The notes beneath the pieces are model-generated. The model saw only the letters and a list, made by a program, of their open reading frames with translations. It had not been told where the DNA came from and searched no databases. DNA of 64,000 bases from Symbiodinium natans (taxonomy: Eukaryota; Sar; Dinophyceae; Suessiales; Symbiodiniaceae): contig CAJNDS010002162.1 of assembly GCA_905221605.1 (NCBI GenBank), positions 483,416 through 547,415 on the forward strand, given 5' to 3'. Positions 44,093 to 57,468 of this stretch are shown piece after piece (positions within the stretch are counted from its first letter, which is position 1; each line of letters starts with the position of its first letter). A program made the translations under genes and the position numbers.

Positions 44093-45795
44093 CACGTGCA
44101 TCGCTAAAATTTTGGCAAGACCAATGAAGGACTCATTGCTTCACAGACTTTATTGCGATTTAAACTTCACAGCATCAGCTATCGGAAGGCCCTTACGAAA
44201 GGAGGTTTAAGGGGTGAAACATGGGGTGTCACAGTCTCTTGCTCTGCCGGCCTGTGTCCGAAGCCAGAGCCACAAAAGTCGCAGGAACCAAATCGAAAGA
44301 ACATCAACTGATCACCAAAATGTGTTCTGATTTGTCTCAATATCCAACTACGCTCCAATGATTACCATCACTGTGACCTCCTTGTGACATGGGGCTCAAG
44401 ACCCTAAGAGCGAATCTTAAGAGAGCCCAAGAGGGGTGTTGTTAGCTGTATAAGGCCTTTTCTCCGCCACGCTCGCCACAGTCTGAAGGTTTGTGTGCAG
44501 GCAGTTTGCCAGGATGCGGCGCAAGTTGCAATCAACGGAGATGACTGGATGGAACATTCCGGATGCCAACGCGAAGGCGACCTATTTTATCATCTGGATT
44601 GCTTGATGATGTGACAACTGCGGCGGCTTCCAGTGCACAAAGGAATTTGAGTCTCACAGCCAGGGTGAATCGGTACAATGAGGGTGGTTGGTGGGTTGGT
44701 GTGGAAAGCAGGTGCTCTCAGACATGTGCCTTTGAACTGAGGGTGAAAGTCGCAGGCGCGCACTTCTCGATGGCCATCTCACGGGTGTAGAAAGAACGCC
44801 TCAGTTGGCACTTCGCTGACAGCAGTCTCCAGGCCGATCTACCGATGTACCTCAAAGCAATTCTGTTATCGGAGCTTCTCGCTTGCCACTTTGTCAATTT
44901 GCTCCAGATCCGACACTCGCAACTCAACCCTAAAACCCTGAACCACACATCGGAATCGGTTTGACAGCTGGAGAACCAGGCTGTTTGCAGAGCCTTCGCG
45001 CTAGGGATCTGGCGACCCCATCTGTTTTGCTTGCTGGCGCTCGGTGCAGCAGCATCTGCACGCGGAGTTGCAGTCAGAAGTGGGATCTCTTTTTGGAATC
45101 CTTTTCAGATCCTGTTACTCAAAGGGGCAGTCGGGGCTATGTACATTGAAACTTCGAGGCCTTCACGTGAGGTCTCGGCGCCTGATTGTGAATGCCGTCT
45201 CGCACGCAGTGTCCTGAGGTTTCAATGACTTAATTAATGCAAGACCTGTGCTGTCCAGTTCTGACTTGCATTGGGACTGTTCGACGCCGTTGAGGTTGTA
45301 TCCCAGGGCATTGTCGCAGGCGAGAGCACCCGATTCAACAGTGCAAGCTGAAAAGGTCAAGAAGCTGGTAAATGCTTCCAGGATGTCATGATTTCTTGGT
45401 CCGCCCCTTCTTGTCGGCTAAACGAATCTGGGTACTTCGTAAAGTTGGGGTACCCCTTAGATGTACCCCAACATGCCGTGATCTATTGTAGGAAAAACTA
45501 GACCCATGATCCTTATTCTTGGCGACGTTAGACCCTCGGAAGCCACTGGCAGAACAGCAGGACAGAAGAGGAACCAGCAGAAGAGGTACTACAGTACCAC
45601 TCAGTACCACCAAGTTTGCCAAGTTTCAGCAATCCCCAAGCAAAGCCTTTCTCCTTGTCGCCGCATGGAGCTCACCATTTGCCATCATGGGCTTTCATCC
45701 TTGTTGACACTGTTCCCGCGGCACAGGGTTTTCTCCCAAACATGGTTTTTCCCTGTGCCCATCTCCTCGAGTTGCTGCACGGATATAGGCATGAC

Positions 45796-45823
45796 GAGCA
45801 GCCTTGGTGCACCAAGGCTGCTC
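45796..45823. repeat. Perfect 28-bp palindrome
   Basis: Every base from 45,796 to 45,809 pairs with its mirror from 45,823 to 45,810; the centre is GGTGCACC. There is no loop. Confidence 0.95.
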
Positions 45824-48800
45824 TCAACAGAATTCGCGGACCGCTTAGTTGAATTGAGGAGAAATAGGAGGAGGGCTTGCGCCCCGGGGACAATTGAAAG
45901 CACCCTCGTAGGTATGTGTTCTGGCAGGCTTCTTCAGGTTTCTTCTGCCAACTTCTGCCCCCCGTTGGAAGTCAGTCTCGACAATCGGCAGACCTTGCCT
46001 GTACGTATGAATGGTGTATGTACTGTATGTATGTGTGGGTGTCGCCTTGTTAGTAAGCCTCCTTTATGGTAGGTTCGCTTGCTCGCATCATTGTCATTCT
46101 CACAGAAGCCCGCCCCAAAGCCAAGGAGACTTCAGACAACGCGCTTTCCAAAAGGGGCACTGCCTGAAGCAGCGGATGAAGCGGTGAAGCCCATCGTTCT
46201 GAACAAAGGCTCCCAGGCTTGCCAACACATTTCAAGAATCCAACTTTGGTAGGCCACAGTCTCCTATAGGTGCAAAGGCAAAGGATGCCTTCACTTGACG
46301 TCTTCTCTCCTCAGCATCAGCATGCCTGTGCTGATGTGATGCCGGAACTGAACCGCTGGGCGCATCCATGCAGACGATTCCTTCCTTGCGTGATCGCACT
46401 GCGCTGTGCTGTAGACATAGTGCGTGTCACGAGACGTTGAGCACGCATTACATCTGCGGGAGCACTTATGTAAACCAGTCTTTGTCCGACGCAGACCTCA
46501 CAAGGATCCGCAACACACACGCAACGCACACTCCTTCTGATGTGTGTACACACTGGCATTCAGATTTTCTGAAACGGTTGCGTCAAGTTGTGAGAAGCGT
46601 ACTTGTGGTACGCTTGCGATTGCCCCACGGCGCGAGCTTCTGCCTGATGGACAAGCTGACGCAAGAGCCCCTTACAGGCTCCGCGGAGCACGTAAGCCTA
46701 GCTTGCAACGTGGGTTGAGATCCGAAAGCTCTGAAGAGGTCACGTGACGGTGTGCTCGTAACTCCTTCAGACGGCGCAACAGAGGAAGAAAGTGAAGAAT
46801 CTTAAATGACCCTTACGACCCGAATCTTTTGTGGACCGACAAGGAGCTGATTGGGGCTCAGCCTCCAGACCTCAAAGACCAGACATGTACAGTGCTCCCA
46901 TCCAAAGGGCCCTAAAGCCTTTGACCATAAAGCCTTTGACTCCTTTTTAACCTCTTGTGAGGCTCAGTTAAGAACCTGGGACCTTTTCGAAGTCCTATCT
47001 TTGCTCCCTGCTTTAGACCTCGACACTATCCGACGCCGCAGTGGTAGTGCAGCATGTGCTGCGAGGAATCGAGTCTGTCAAGCAAAGCTCCGCCAGTTAA
47101 TTGTGAGCAGTATAATATGATGAGCAGGTCCAGGAGAATCTTGCTAAAGAAGGCGCGAAAAGGCAGACACTGTGCAGCGAAAGTCGCCATTTCACGCCAT
47201 GTCCCATGTAAGAATTTCCTTTAAAGCCGCCACATGGTGAAAGCTGTGAAGCCGAATGGGCTGGATTATCTGAATTCTGCCGCAGGGGGGGCGCCCATCG
47301 CTGCCAGTGATGCTTGACGGAGGCCTTCTGACGGCACCTGTTTCCAGGCCGAATTGCTCATTGGATCTGGCATCTGTGCCTGGCAGTCAAGTGTGCATCT
47401 CCCCCCTCAAAAGCCATCTCAATAAGACTTGCCACGCTTGGTGCACACGGGGGCTTCAAACAAAGCATGGCTGGGGCATGAGCGCAGCTGTCCTCAAACG
47501 GCTGAGTCCTCCGGCCTAGGACTCCTTCAAGCACGGCTTGATCGCCTCAGTTTCCATCCTCATGAATCTGCCATTTTGCCATTGGCTCCCTGCAGTTGAG
47601 CCGCTTAAGCCTGCGCCCAACTTTCTGTGGCATTTGCTCACAAAACCCCCGAGCTTTCATACTTACGAGCAAAGTCTGGCCACATAAACTGTCCTCGGCC
47701 CTCTCGGCCCTGCCCCCCCAGTTGGGCATTTCCGCCAACTGTGTCAGGGCTCAGATATTGGTGCCCTGCCCTCAGAAGCGAGAAGGCAGTGAACGCAGGG
47801 AACGCCATCCCCCTCGCATGTAACTCTACCCTTTGGCTCCTTTCACTACTTTGCGGTGCCCCATAACACTACAAAAATGGCCTCGGGCTGAGGACTCATC
47901 GGGAAGCTTGTGAAACAACGGTTTTTGAAAATGTGAACCCCTGCCGCTGGAGATTGCTGTTGCCTAGGTGCTAAACTTCGGGAAACGTCACACCCCTGAG
48001 CCAAGTCTGATCACGGGGCATGCCTGCCGCTTTGAATCGGGTGAGCCGGTGCTGAACTGCCTGATTTGCTTTGCCCCCTTTCTCGTTTGGCTTTCTCGTG
48101 TCGGAGTGGCGTTGCCAGGTACCGGGTTGAAGGTTCGTTCTTTTAACTCATTTGAAGGTTTGTCCGGGCTGACATCGTGATTGGGCTTGATCTTCTTCGG
48201 TCTCATTTGACCTGTTCAGTCAACCGCCATTCTCCAATGGCTTCTCGACACACTAGCTTTCGTTCCTGCCATACCCCAGAAGTTTCCTTTCAAGACACGT
48301 TTGAGCCTTAACTCGTGCATCTGGAATCTTGTTTTGGCTTTGTGCGTTGTGTTTCTCTGTGCCAACGCCGAGGCAGGAATCGCTATCCACGCCACACCCG
48401 CTCAAATTCAAGCTGCTCGGGGAGGGTACGGGCTCTCTGCAAAGAGCACTACATGTTTGCAAACCCTTTATGCATTTTATGCAGGTGTTTCGGTCTCGAG
48501 TTGCATGTCGCGCTTTCAGTGTACATTCCTTGGGGAGTGTGGGGGAACGTTCTTCCTTCGTCTTTCCGGGTCTTTTGTTGCCCTTGATGGTTTGCGGTTT
48601 TCTGGCCAGAAGCCTTTAGCTGGCAACGCCTGTGATCCTCTGATTCTGGCCTAATCTGCTAAGCTCAGTTCCCTAGAAAAGGCTTGTGAGTCGGGTTGGG
48701 CCCCGGCAGCTCCGCCAAGTGTGAGCGCTGTTCCTCTGTGCCTATCGCTTCGTGACAGCCGTTCCTTCAGCATGCGACCTACGAAGCCAACTCCGATTGT

Positions 48801-50773
48801 TCCCACAGCTACCGGTGCTCTCGTTGCTGTTCGGGCGCAAGACGCAGTGTAAATCTGGCGTTCGACCGATTGTTTTGTTTCTCTTCCATCCCGTCCCGTT
48901 TGCTGGGATGGTGCACACCTAAGAGGCACTAGGCAAGCAAGAGGAGAAGCTGCAAGTGACTAAGTGCTCTGCAAGTGCTCTGTATGTTCTGTCCAAAGGC
49001 GTAACAAACCTTGCAGCCTAAAGGCTCCTAAGGGCCTGGCCCCTCTGCTCCCGTCAAGCAATGGCAGGGGAACCCGGCCGTCAAGGGTGCTCCGCCGTTG
49101 GGCCCTGCAGAAGTCAAAAAGGAGCAAGGTGCTGAGCTTTCCGGCCACGAGCAGCCTTGGGTGTTGGAACACGATACAGAACCACCAAGTATCCCAGACC
49201 AAAGTACCGCCTTCACGGGTGCCCAGTGGTACTGAAGAGTCGATCCTGGAGACGCTGCAAGAAGACACGTGCATCTTCGAGACACGTCGGCTTGGGCTTC
49301 GCAACCAGTGCTGTTTTGTAGACACATCCGGTGTCTTTCGAGTTGTCATGAAGTGGCACGATAGCTGTGCAAATAGCTGTGCAAATAGCTGTGCAGACTG
49401 TGCAGCTCGCCGAGAGTCGATAAGCGAATGCAGAGATGTGCTGCGTCACACGCTGGAAGCTCAGAGAGCGCGCAGAGAGCAAGCCGCCAGCCGGGAAGGC
49501 GAATGCTGAGGCGCTCCCCAGGCCAGCGGCTTAGGAGACGGGCACCTCGGTCCGCAGGAAATGAAGGCACGCTGCAACTTGTTCCTTGTGCACAAGGGCT
49601 TGATAACAGTCTCATGTATTTTTGCTGAGCCCCCCCCCCCCTGTTCTGAGCCTGTTTTTCTCCTCAGTTCCCTCGGCTGCTGGGATAACAGCATGAGCAG
49701 TGTTATTTCGCACAAAGTCCGGAAACGGCGTAACGAGCTTGGAGTCCGACTTTAAAGGAGTTGTAAACAAGTATCAGGAAACACGTTCAGTAGCTTTGCC
49801 GGTGAGTTGCCAGAAGTCAGTATGCCGCTTCTTCTCTATACCAGCCACGAAGACACAGATGCTTTGGTTGCTTGCGTCAAGAGCTTGCGACGCGCTGGCC
49901 CTTCGCAGCTCACGCTGCTCCTGCAGAGCTTGCGTGTATTATCTTCGCGCTGCTTATTTCTGTTTCCCATGAGACCAAGGCCGTATCCCCCTCCCTCATG
50001 GCCCTCATGTTGTCGGCTTTGCCCAAGTGCCATCCGGTCCTGTTTCTTGGCAGTGATGGGCTCTCTTCCGGCTGATCAAGGCAACAGCCGCAACAGCCTC
50101 CTCGAGCCCAGCTCCCACACACTAGACTAGACTAGACTCGCTTGACCGTGAGCTCCACTCCATCCACTCCATCACAGAAGGTTGAGCCTGCACCGCCGAG
50201 CAGTGCAACGGCCCCTAGGCTTTCGGAGCTCGAAAGTTGTTATCAAGAGTCTTCGGCCCCAGCCCCGGGGCTTGTATGGGCTTGTATGGGCTTGTAGGGT
50301 TGAGGCGACCGCTCCGCCGCATCGTCTCCTGTGGTGTGGTGAAATCGTGATGCAACGATCCACGTGTTCTCTGGCCTCGTGTTTTGCGACTTTGACTGCC
50401 AACTGTTCGACATTGTGATGTTCTCTTGCTCAGTCTTGGACCACAGGGACCACACTGACCACAGAGTGCAGTGCAGGCCGCCAACGGCTCTGAGAACTCG
50501 GGAGTTTCGTTTCTGGGCTGGGGAGCCCAAGCTGCAATTGACTCTGTTTGCTTCATCTCGCGCTTTCTTCACTTGCATGCCTTGCTTTCCCCTTACCGGT
50601 TGCCACGCAGGTTCAGGATCATGATCAGATTCAGTTTAGTTCAGTTGCGGCCATGTAGGCCAATGCGGGGCTCGCAAGGGCGACGAAGGTCTTTTTGTCA
50701 GCTGCGCCTTACTTTGGAATCAAAGTGCAGTGGGCGGAGACAGGTCTTGTACATGGTTACCTCTTGCAGCGGC

Positions 50774-51167
50774 TTTTCCGGGTTTCCTTTTGTGAGGCCG
50801 GGCAATGGGACTCACTAAGCAGTTACCTTCTTAGGAGAAGCACGGCAAACACGGCAAACACGGCAAACGGGGCAAGCAAAAGGTGTGTTGGTGTTGCTTA
50901 GTCGCTCGTCTGGCTCAGCTGAACTTTGACTCCCCGACATCCACAACACACTAAGCCTCTGATCTGCAGTTTGTCCGGGACTTCCTTTTGTGAGGCCTGA
51001 GTCGCAGTTTGTGTGTTAGCGGGGCACTGAGCCTCACTAAGCAGTTACCTTCGTAGGAGAAGCACTGCAAACACGGTAGCAACGGGTGTGTTGGTGGTCT
51101 CTCATCGCTCGTCTGGCCCAACTGAAACTTTGCGACCCCGACATCCACAACACACTAAGCCTCTGAT
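50774..51167 (+). repeat. Tandem duplication of a unit of about 197 bp
   Basis: Units 50,774-50,970 and 50,971-51,167 share TTCCTTTTGTGAGGCC, CACTAAGCAGTTACCTTC and CATCCACAACACACTAAGCC in order. The first unit has an extra small expansion of CACGGCAAA. Confidence 0.85.
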
Positions 51168-51698
51168 TCTCTGTTGGCAAAGGGCTCGAAGTTCAAGTGA
51201 GCGCAACTTGCGAAGTGCCATCAGATTGCACCACACCTACTTCTGAGATCGGCGTGCAAAACAAAACTACAGCTCCTCTGCCCCTCGCGTCTCTGTCTTT
51301 GGACTCTCATGGACCTTCATGGACCTTCATTCCTCAATCATGACATGCGTGGTTGCACCGGCCAGGAGGCGAGGGCTGCACCAAGCGGAGGGAGGTGTTT
51401 GGGTTTGCGCTTTGATGTGCGGCCCACACTGCAATGATAGCACAGCAGTGGTAGGCTTGTTCTGCGCCGCCCTCGCAAGTAGTGGAAGGCTGTGCCAGAC
51501 CCGCTGTTATTCGTATTTGTTTGGGGCACATGTTAGCTCATGTTAAGAAAGGGGGTGCAAGGGTGTGCGGAGCGAACTCCTTGTTGGCCCAAGGAACAGT
51601 AGTTTGCAAGCGAATGTTCTGACGCGCCAGCTAAATCTACCAGTTACAGCTCGCCGGCAGTAGTTGTTCGGGGTTTGCTGCAGCAATAGGCAATAATA

Positions 51699-52295
51699 AT
51701 GCATCCCCATTGTATGCGAGGACCCGGGTCCATTCCTGCAGTAGGTTTCCCTACCCGAGTGTATGTAAAGTGCTGCTACGCAACCAGTCACAGTGACGCA
51801 AAAACCGGCAACAATTATGTGGGACAACTCTGGATCTCCATTGACCGTGTGCTCACCCTTGGCCACAGTCCCAGCCGAGCGACTGACAACTTGAGCATCA
51901 CCCAATGGCAGGGCAGCAAACCGCTGCTCCAGTTGGTGACGCTTGCGGTGATTGGTGACATTATCCTACATGTTTAAGAGTATGCTCAGACATCGTTGTG
52001 GTCTCTGCAATACATGGCTGATGGTGTCTCCAAAATAGAACAGCACTACTCGCAAAGCCACCCTGACGTCGTGCGCCCGTATGGCTCACATGTCGCCAAG
52101 CGTGTCAAAAACCAGGGCTGGGCGTGTCGCCTTTGTGGAACCTCGAATTGCCAGGAGTCTGTACACAAACAACATTGCTCTGTGTTGCGGCAAGGCATTC
52201 TTCGGCCTGTAGTCGTCGAGGACACCACTTCCCACGGCTACCTCGCTGTTCCGTTGCTTTTGACGGTGAAGATCACTCCGAATCCAAATACCTGA
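51699..52295 (+). pseudogene. Possible retroelement zinc-finger remnant
   Basis: One plus frame is open for about 200 codons apart from a single TAA at 51,975-51,977. The second half carries SHPDVVRPYGSHVAKRV and then ACRLCGTSNCQESVHKQHC, a CX2C...HX2HC cluster able to bind zinc. The style recalls the C-terminal zinc motif of some LINE ORF2 proteins, but I cannot confirm homology and there is no RT beside it. It could also be chance. Confidence 0.25.
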
Positions 52296-52938
52296 AGATG
52301 GTGGCAGAAGCTGGGCAAATGAATGCAACAAGTGAAACAACTGTAGCTACCTGTGGCTGAGTGCGCCGCTGCTTTGCTGGGCCTTTGTCTTGTGCCAGGA
52401 AAGAACAGGCTCAAGCTTCGTTTCCCCTCGCAAGGCTTTCTGAAAAGACCAATGCGCTGCAGTTCCCCCGAAGCGATGGACTCGGGTTTTTGTGCAGATC
52501 GAGAGGTTGTTGAACTTGCTTTGGAGTCCGGAGCTTGGGCAAAGCTGTCCGCTGAAGCTGACCCCAGTGGCCCGAAGAAGAGCTCTTGACAGAGCAAGTG
52601 GGGTATGTCTGCTGTTTAAGACGGAATGCTATGTCCGATAAACGGGACGCATGCAGGGACCGGGCCCAGCTTAGCCCCTCGCAGACTCCTCAAATGTGGC
52701 ACTTTGAGAGAAGAGTGCTGCGGACATGCCACGTGTTCAGGATGTTGCTTATTGAAAAAGCAAAACTTCCCAGCAGCTCCGGCAGCTAAGGAGTTCGGTT
52801 TTGATCCGTCAGCTATGGTCTTTGGCGCGCTACCGCTAGCGCTCAAGTGCGCCGTAGCCCGCGTCAGCTGGTATCGCAGGTAACATCCGCTGCAGGCCTA
52901 CGAAAACCAGCACGGCCAGCAAAACTTTTTTCCGATAA

Positions 52939-53172
52939 TGCGCGTACCAGACTACTCGCATACGCCTCTCACATATTGGCCTCGTGATTCTTTCACGGCA
53001 AGACCGAGCCCCTGTGCCCAGCTTGACATGAGACCAATCCAGAACAGACAGGATGTGTAAACAGATGTGTAGTCTGTGTAGTTGCAAAAAGTCTACACTG
53101 TCCCGTCGCCACAACATCTTGTGCAGAAGCCGGCAAGCGGCTATACATTGCCAGGGGTCTTGCCGGCACCTG
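52939..53172 (+). repeat. Dispersed repeat, copy 2
   Basis: Partner of 43,857-44,092. The region just upstream of each (43,735 and 52,808) also shares GTCAGCTA(C/T)GGTCT, so the family may be longer. Confidence 0.75.
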
Positions 53173-56100
53173 CACCATGTGCCGCGCTGAAACAACGAAT
53201 TGCTCCTTAGACTTACAAGACAATCAGATCTGACGGCTGGGCCGTTTGGGCTCCTTGAAGACATGATTTGCAGTGCTTGCCAGCCTTCCAAGTTGCGCTG
53301 GACTCAGATGCCACCCTCCTCCCCGGCCATCGTGCTCTCTCGTGCTCTGCCGTGCTCTGCCGTGCTCGTACTCTGCCGTACCCGCCAGCTTTTTGAGTCA
53401 GACTTCGAGTCGAAGAGCATCTCTTGTGACAGCAGCACGGGACATCTCTGGGCTTTCCAACATTCAAAGGCTAACTCGTGAATTCTCTTTACTTTGCAGC
53501 CTTAATTACAGCGGGCTTACAGCGATCCCATGATGCTCCACCATGTACTTGCAAGCCTGCAGCCCACCGCTTTTCGTGCTGATCCAGTGGCTCCAGTAGG
53601 GATCGTGATCCAAGCTTGAAGCTTGAAGCTTGAGGCGCGCGCGAGGCCCAACAAGACATAACAAGACTAAGGAGTTCACGCGGTATCCTTAAGGCGTTGC
53701 ACGGTAGAGTCTTGTAGAGCCTTGCAGATCAGTTCTGCAAGCGGAAGGATGACTTGTACAGCTGCGAAGCTGCCAGCGGCTCCTGAACACCTTACTGCGA
53801 CCCCATCATGTGGCGTGTCGTCGTGTCCAGCCTGTGGTGTCTGCTGTTCTGTTTTGGTGTTTTGCGCCGAGGTTAAATGGCCGATTGAAAGCTAGCGTCA
53901 GAAAGCATGCAGAGACATGTTTGCATCCTTGAAGACCTCCCACTGTATTCACATTTGCAAGCGGAGAGACTACTTGCAACCAAGTTTGTGGAAGCTGGAG
54001 GAAGTGCATTGCGTTCCCGGGGCTACTAGCTTCCAGGATCATCTGCACACAGCAGCGCGCAGTCCTACGGGGTCGACACAGCTGCTGTTGTTGCGGATCT
54101 GTTGCGTACATGTCATTTTTCTGTTCGATGCACTCCGATGGACTTCGGACTAGGCAGATCCACAAAGGCAGCTTAAGTCTTTCAGTGAAGTTGTGTTGCT
54201 GTTGTCAGAATGACATCCTGATGGATCAGGCGGTTACGCATCCGTCTGGGCTTAGGAGGAGCCACTTGTTATCCTGGTTAAACCAGTCAGCGAACTCGGG
54301 AACGTGCAAGCAAGCCTGACATGGCGTTCACCACACAGTCTTGAAGTGCAGCTTGCTTTTGCAGTCGTGAGGACGACCAAGTCGATGATCGCTTGGGGGC
54401 CTGCAACCCTCAGTCACTTACCTGTTTGCCCCATTGGCACCATGCCGTGTCTGTGGGGTTGGATGGGGGCCCACTGCCCTCACGGGGGCAAGCGCTCGGC
54501 CGCAGCCCTTGTGACACTGCCGCGCGAAAACCCCCGCTTGCGATGTTTGCTTGAGCCCAAAGTCTCATGCAGGGGAGTTCGCTTCGCTGGACCCTGGTAC
54601 CCTGGTGCGACCCACCCAGCCGTGCCTCTTGGCTGTCTTAACCGTCTTCGCCGTGCCGGAGCCCGGCCATATCTGGCCATCCTCCCTGCCCTTTCAGCCC
54701 GCCCTCAGCGCCTCTGTTAGGTTTTTTCAATGGTGTCAAACCGTCAACAGTCCCTCTGAGGTCTGCGGTCGGGCAGGTCCGGGCAGGATGTTGAAAGTGC
54801 AACTCCCCTCACGATAAGGGGATCTCGAAGTGCTTGCTTAGTGAGGCCCAGCGCAGGGAAATTTTGAGATTGAAAAGAGCCACCTCTGTACAAAACAAGA
54901 GGGCGAGAAGGTATGTTCTGGCGCCTTCCTGTGTCCAGCGTGCTGAAAGTTCTGAAAGTGTTTGCCGACCAAGCACGTTCTGTCATGTTTGCCACATTCT
55001 GGAGTCGCCATTGGTTTGTGTTGGCAAGGTCGGCTTGGCGCGATTTTTGAGAGTTCTCCGAAAGGGGTGTGGGGGTGGGGGGTGTTGCAACTATTGCAAG
55101 CCGATGCTGCAATAACAAGTACTGCTCTGAGGGGCTCAAGCTCGATTTATGCCGCCTACGCCTCTCCAGTCCAGCTTTCCTGGCTGTCTCCGGGCTGTCC
55201 CGTGGGCTAAACGAGTTGTGTTCGAAGCTGTGCGGACGTGGCTCAAGGGCTTTTTAAGCTCACGCAAGCCTCTCGCTTCAAGAGTGCAAAGGTGGACCTT
55301 GAGGAAGGCCAGCCTCACGGGCAGGACCCGAAGCAAACTACAACAGACTCCCTCGTGAAAAGCTGCGCGACTCATACCTGCAACGGGCTTTGTGCGGAAC
55401 CAGCCCCGCCGATGAGCTAATTCTGCTCTAATCCATGCAGCATCTTCCCATATTCCCATGTTGGGGGCCCCCAAACTACGGATCTGCTTCCATGTCAGAG
55501 GGCTTCTCTGCCAGCTTGGGCCAGGCCCGATGTAGATCCCTACCCCTGAGGTGTTAACTCCTGCCCTTCCTTCCCTGTATATAAGCTGGCATCCGGCAAG
55601 GGGCGTGCCATGTACGTCGGACATCCCGCTCTGTCCAGGGCGAGCCTGTGGCCACCCACCTGTTCGAGAAGGGTTTAAGGTACAAGTGGACACATCTCTG
55701 CCTTGCTCCAGGGCAAGTCGATGGGAAAAAACGTGGAGGAGCAGGAGCCTGTGAAGCTGTCGGTGCCAGCAGAGTGTCTACATTTCGGGAATTGGAACCT
55801 CGGGCTTCGGATGTTACCTTGATGCTCTCATCTGTTGGCCCCGGCTCTTCGCAGCGACTGTCTAACCGACTCGACCGACCGTTTGCGGCTGTTAAATCGG
55901 GGACAGGCTTGAGCCATGGAGCTATGTTGAGAGCTTAAGTTGAGGCCAGGAGTTGACCGAGATGTGCCTGGAGGTCCTTCTCACCTGCATGTGCTGTGAG
56001 TTTGAATTGAAAAACCGCAGCTTCTGTCATAGTGTGTGATACTTGCAGAAGCCTTGCAGTAGGCCTTGCAGTAGTACGCGGCGTGAGAGGCGCGTTCCCT

Positions 56101-57178
56101 TTGCGGCCCCCGCTTCACGGCCGGCCTCGCTCAAAGCTTGCCGATGTCACATACGGGCTGACGAGGACTGACGTGCTTAGAAATGAGCGTTCTATAGCGG
56201 CTGCGGCTCGGCGTTTCAAGTGCGCAGTGCGCTGCAGAGAGGATCTGACCCCAAGGCCTCAGCACATGGTGGTTCCGTACCTGGGGCAACTGCCGATTCA
56301 CCTCGCGACCGAAGTGGCTCTCATAAGTGCGAGTGTTGCCATAGTCAGGAAAAAATCGTTCCCGCGGCCGCCTTCAAAGCGGTACGAGCATAAGACTGCA
56401 GCACTGGCTGTGCACGCCTATGCGAGACTCGACGAACCCTTTCGGCGAGGCAAGCTCAGCCCGAGTCAGAACCACTTGCTCGCCTCACCGATGAAATTCT
56501 TCTCCAAGAGTGTTCGTGTTCAAGGATGTCTCGGTCAGTTGCACAAAACCTCTGGCCGGTGTAAATTGAGATCCTCCTCTTGCTGGCCTATGGCATGGTT
56601 GTTGGTAGTTGCCGACGCTCAGAAATTGCGAAGTTGGCTTGCTCTCTTCCAGCCATGAAATTGGCTGAGTTCGATGGGATGCACGCATCCTACCTTCACA
56701 CTGGAACGCTGACAGAAGGAACCCGCACTTAACTGGCCCCTGAAATATTTCTTGCTTGATACATTGCGGGAATCCTGCCCCCCAGTACATTAGATGCCAT
56801 GCATCATGACTATTTCCCGAAGTTTACAAAAGTTCTTCAGAGAGCCCATGACAAGCATGCGCGAGGCAAGCTTGCCAGCACCAGCACACGATCCTTCAAT
56901 CGCTCAGCTGCTTTGCAAAAGGCATCGGTAACGGTCGCCACGTTACTTGCAGATTGTGCCCACGAGCTCAAAGGCTCAAAGATCCATGCCTGCTATTGCT
57001 TGCAGTAAGACACCTAAGTAGGGACGGCGTCTTTGTGCCGTTTCTGGTCTTTAAAACCCTAAGCCCTCGGGCAGCTTCGGAGTTACAGCCCAGGGGTTTC
57101 AGGGAGATTTCAGGTGCTGATTCTTGGAGATGAGGTCATGAAGCATGTCGATTCTTCGCAGTGCAGTGCTCAATGTGC

Positions 57179-57200
57179 GTTTAGGGTTTAGGGTTTAGGG
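57179..57200 (+). repeat. Interstitial telomere-type repeats (TTTAGGG)3
   Basis: Three perfect units. Confidence 0.9.
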
Positions 57201-57468
57201 ACTTCTTGCTTGCGTCTGCTCGTGAGGCAATCGCACGAACATAGCGCCGTTCTCGCATTGTTTTCTTCCCAACAAAGCTGCCGATCAGCGATACGTCTGA
57301 TTCTGCTCTTAATCACATAGGTATCGGCCCGCGATGACGCCTGAAAATCGACGTGAAACCTGGCCGCTACTTCCATTTAATCTCAACGGCACCCTATTCT
57401 CCCTGAGAGCCCCTAGTTCACAACCAGTATCATGACATGGCACAAGACTCTCCGTACCTGCTGCTGTG

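Larger units (their letters stand above)
42081..50773. other. Gene-free stretch with repeats
   Basis: Apart from the dispersed repeat copy at 43,857-44,092 and the palindrome at 45,796-45,823, I see no gene. A few telomere-like units (AACCCTAAAACCCTGAAC) lie near 44,928-44,945, and a run of 12 C at 49,630-49,641. Short tandem tracts occur at 49,364-49,402 (GCTGTGCAAATA) and 50,263-50,298 (GGGCTTGTAT). Confidence 0.45.
52296..57468. other. Gene-free stretch with repeats
   Basis: No recognisable gene besides the dispersed repeat copy listed. Short tandem tracts are at 53,336-53,378 (CGTGCTCTGC) and 53,611-53,632 (AAGCTTG). The 208-codon plus frame at 56,032-56,658 is unrecognised. Three TTTAGGG units occur at 57,179-57,200. 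Confidence 0.45.

Noticed and set aside
48301-48654. 117-codon frame with signal-peptide-like start
   Set aside because: The hydrophobic start lies before the first ATG and depends on a TTG start. Nothing downstream is recognisable.
56032-56658. 208-codon plus-strand frame
   Set aside because: I can find no motif or domain and no supporting neighbour.
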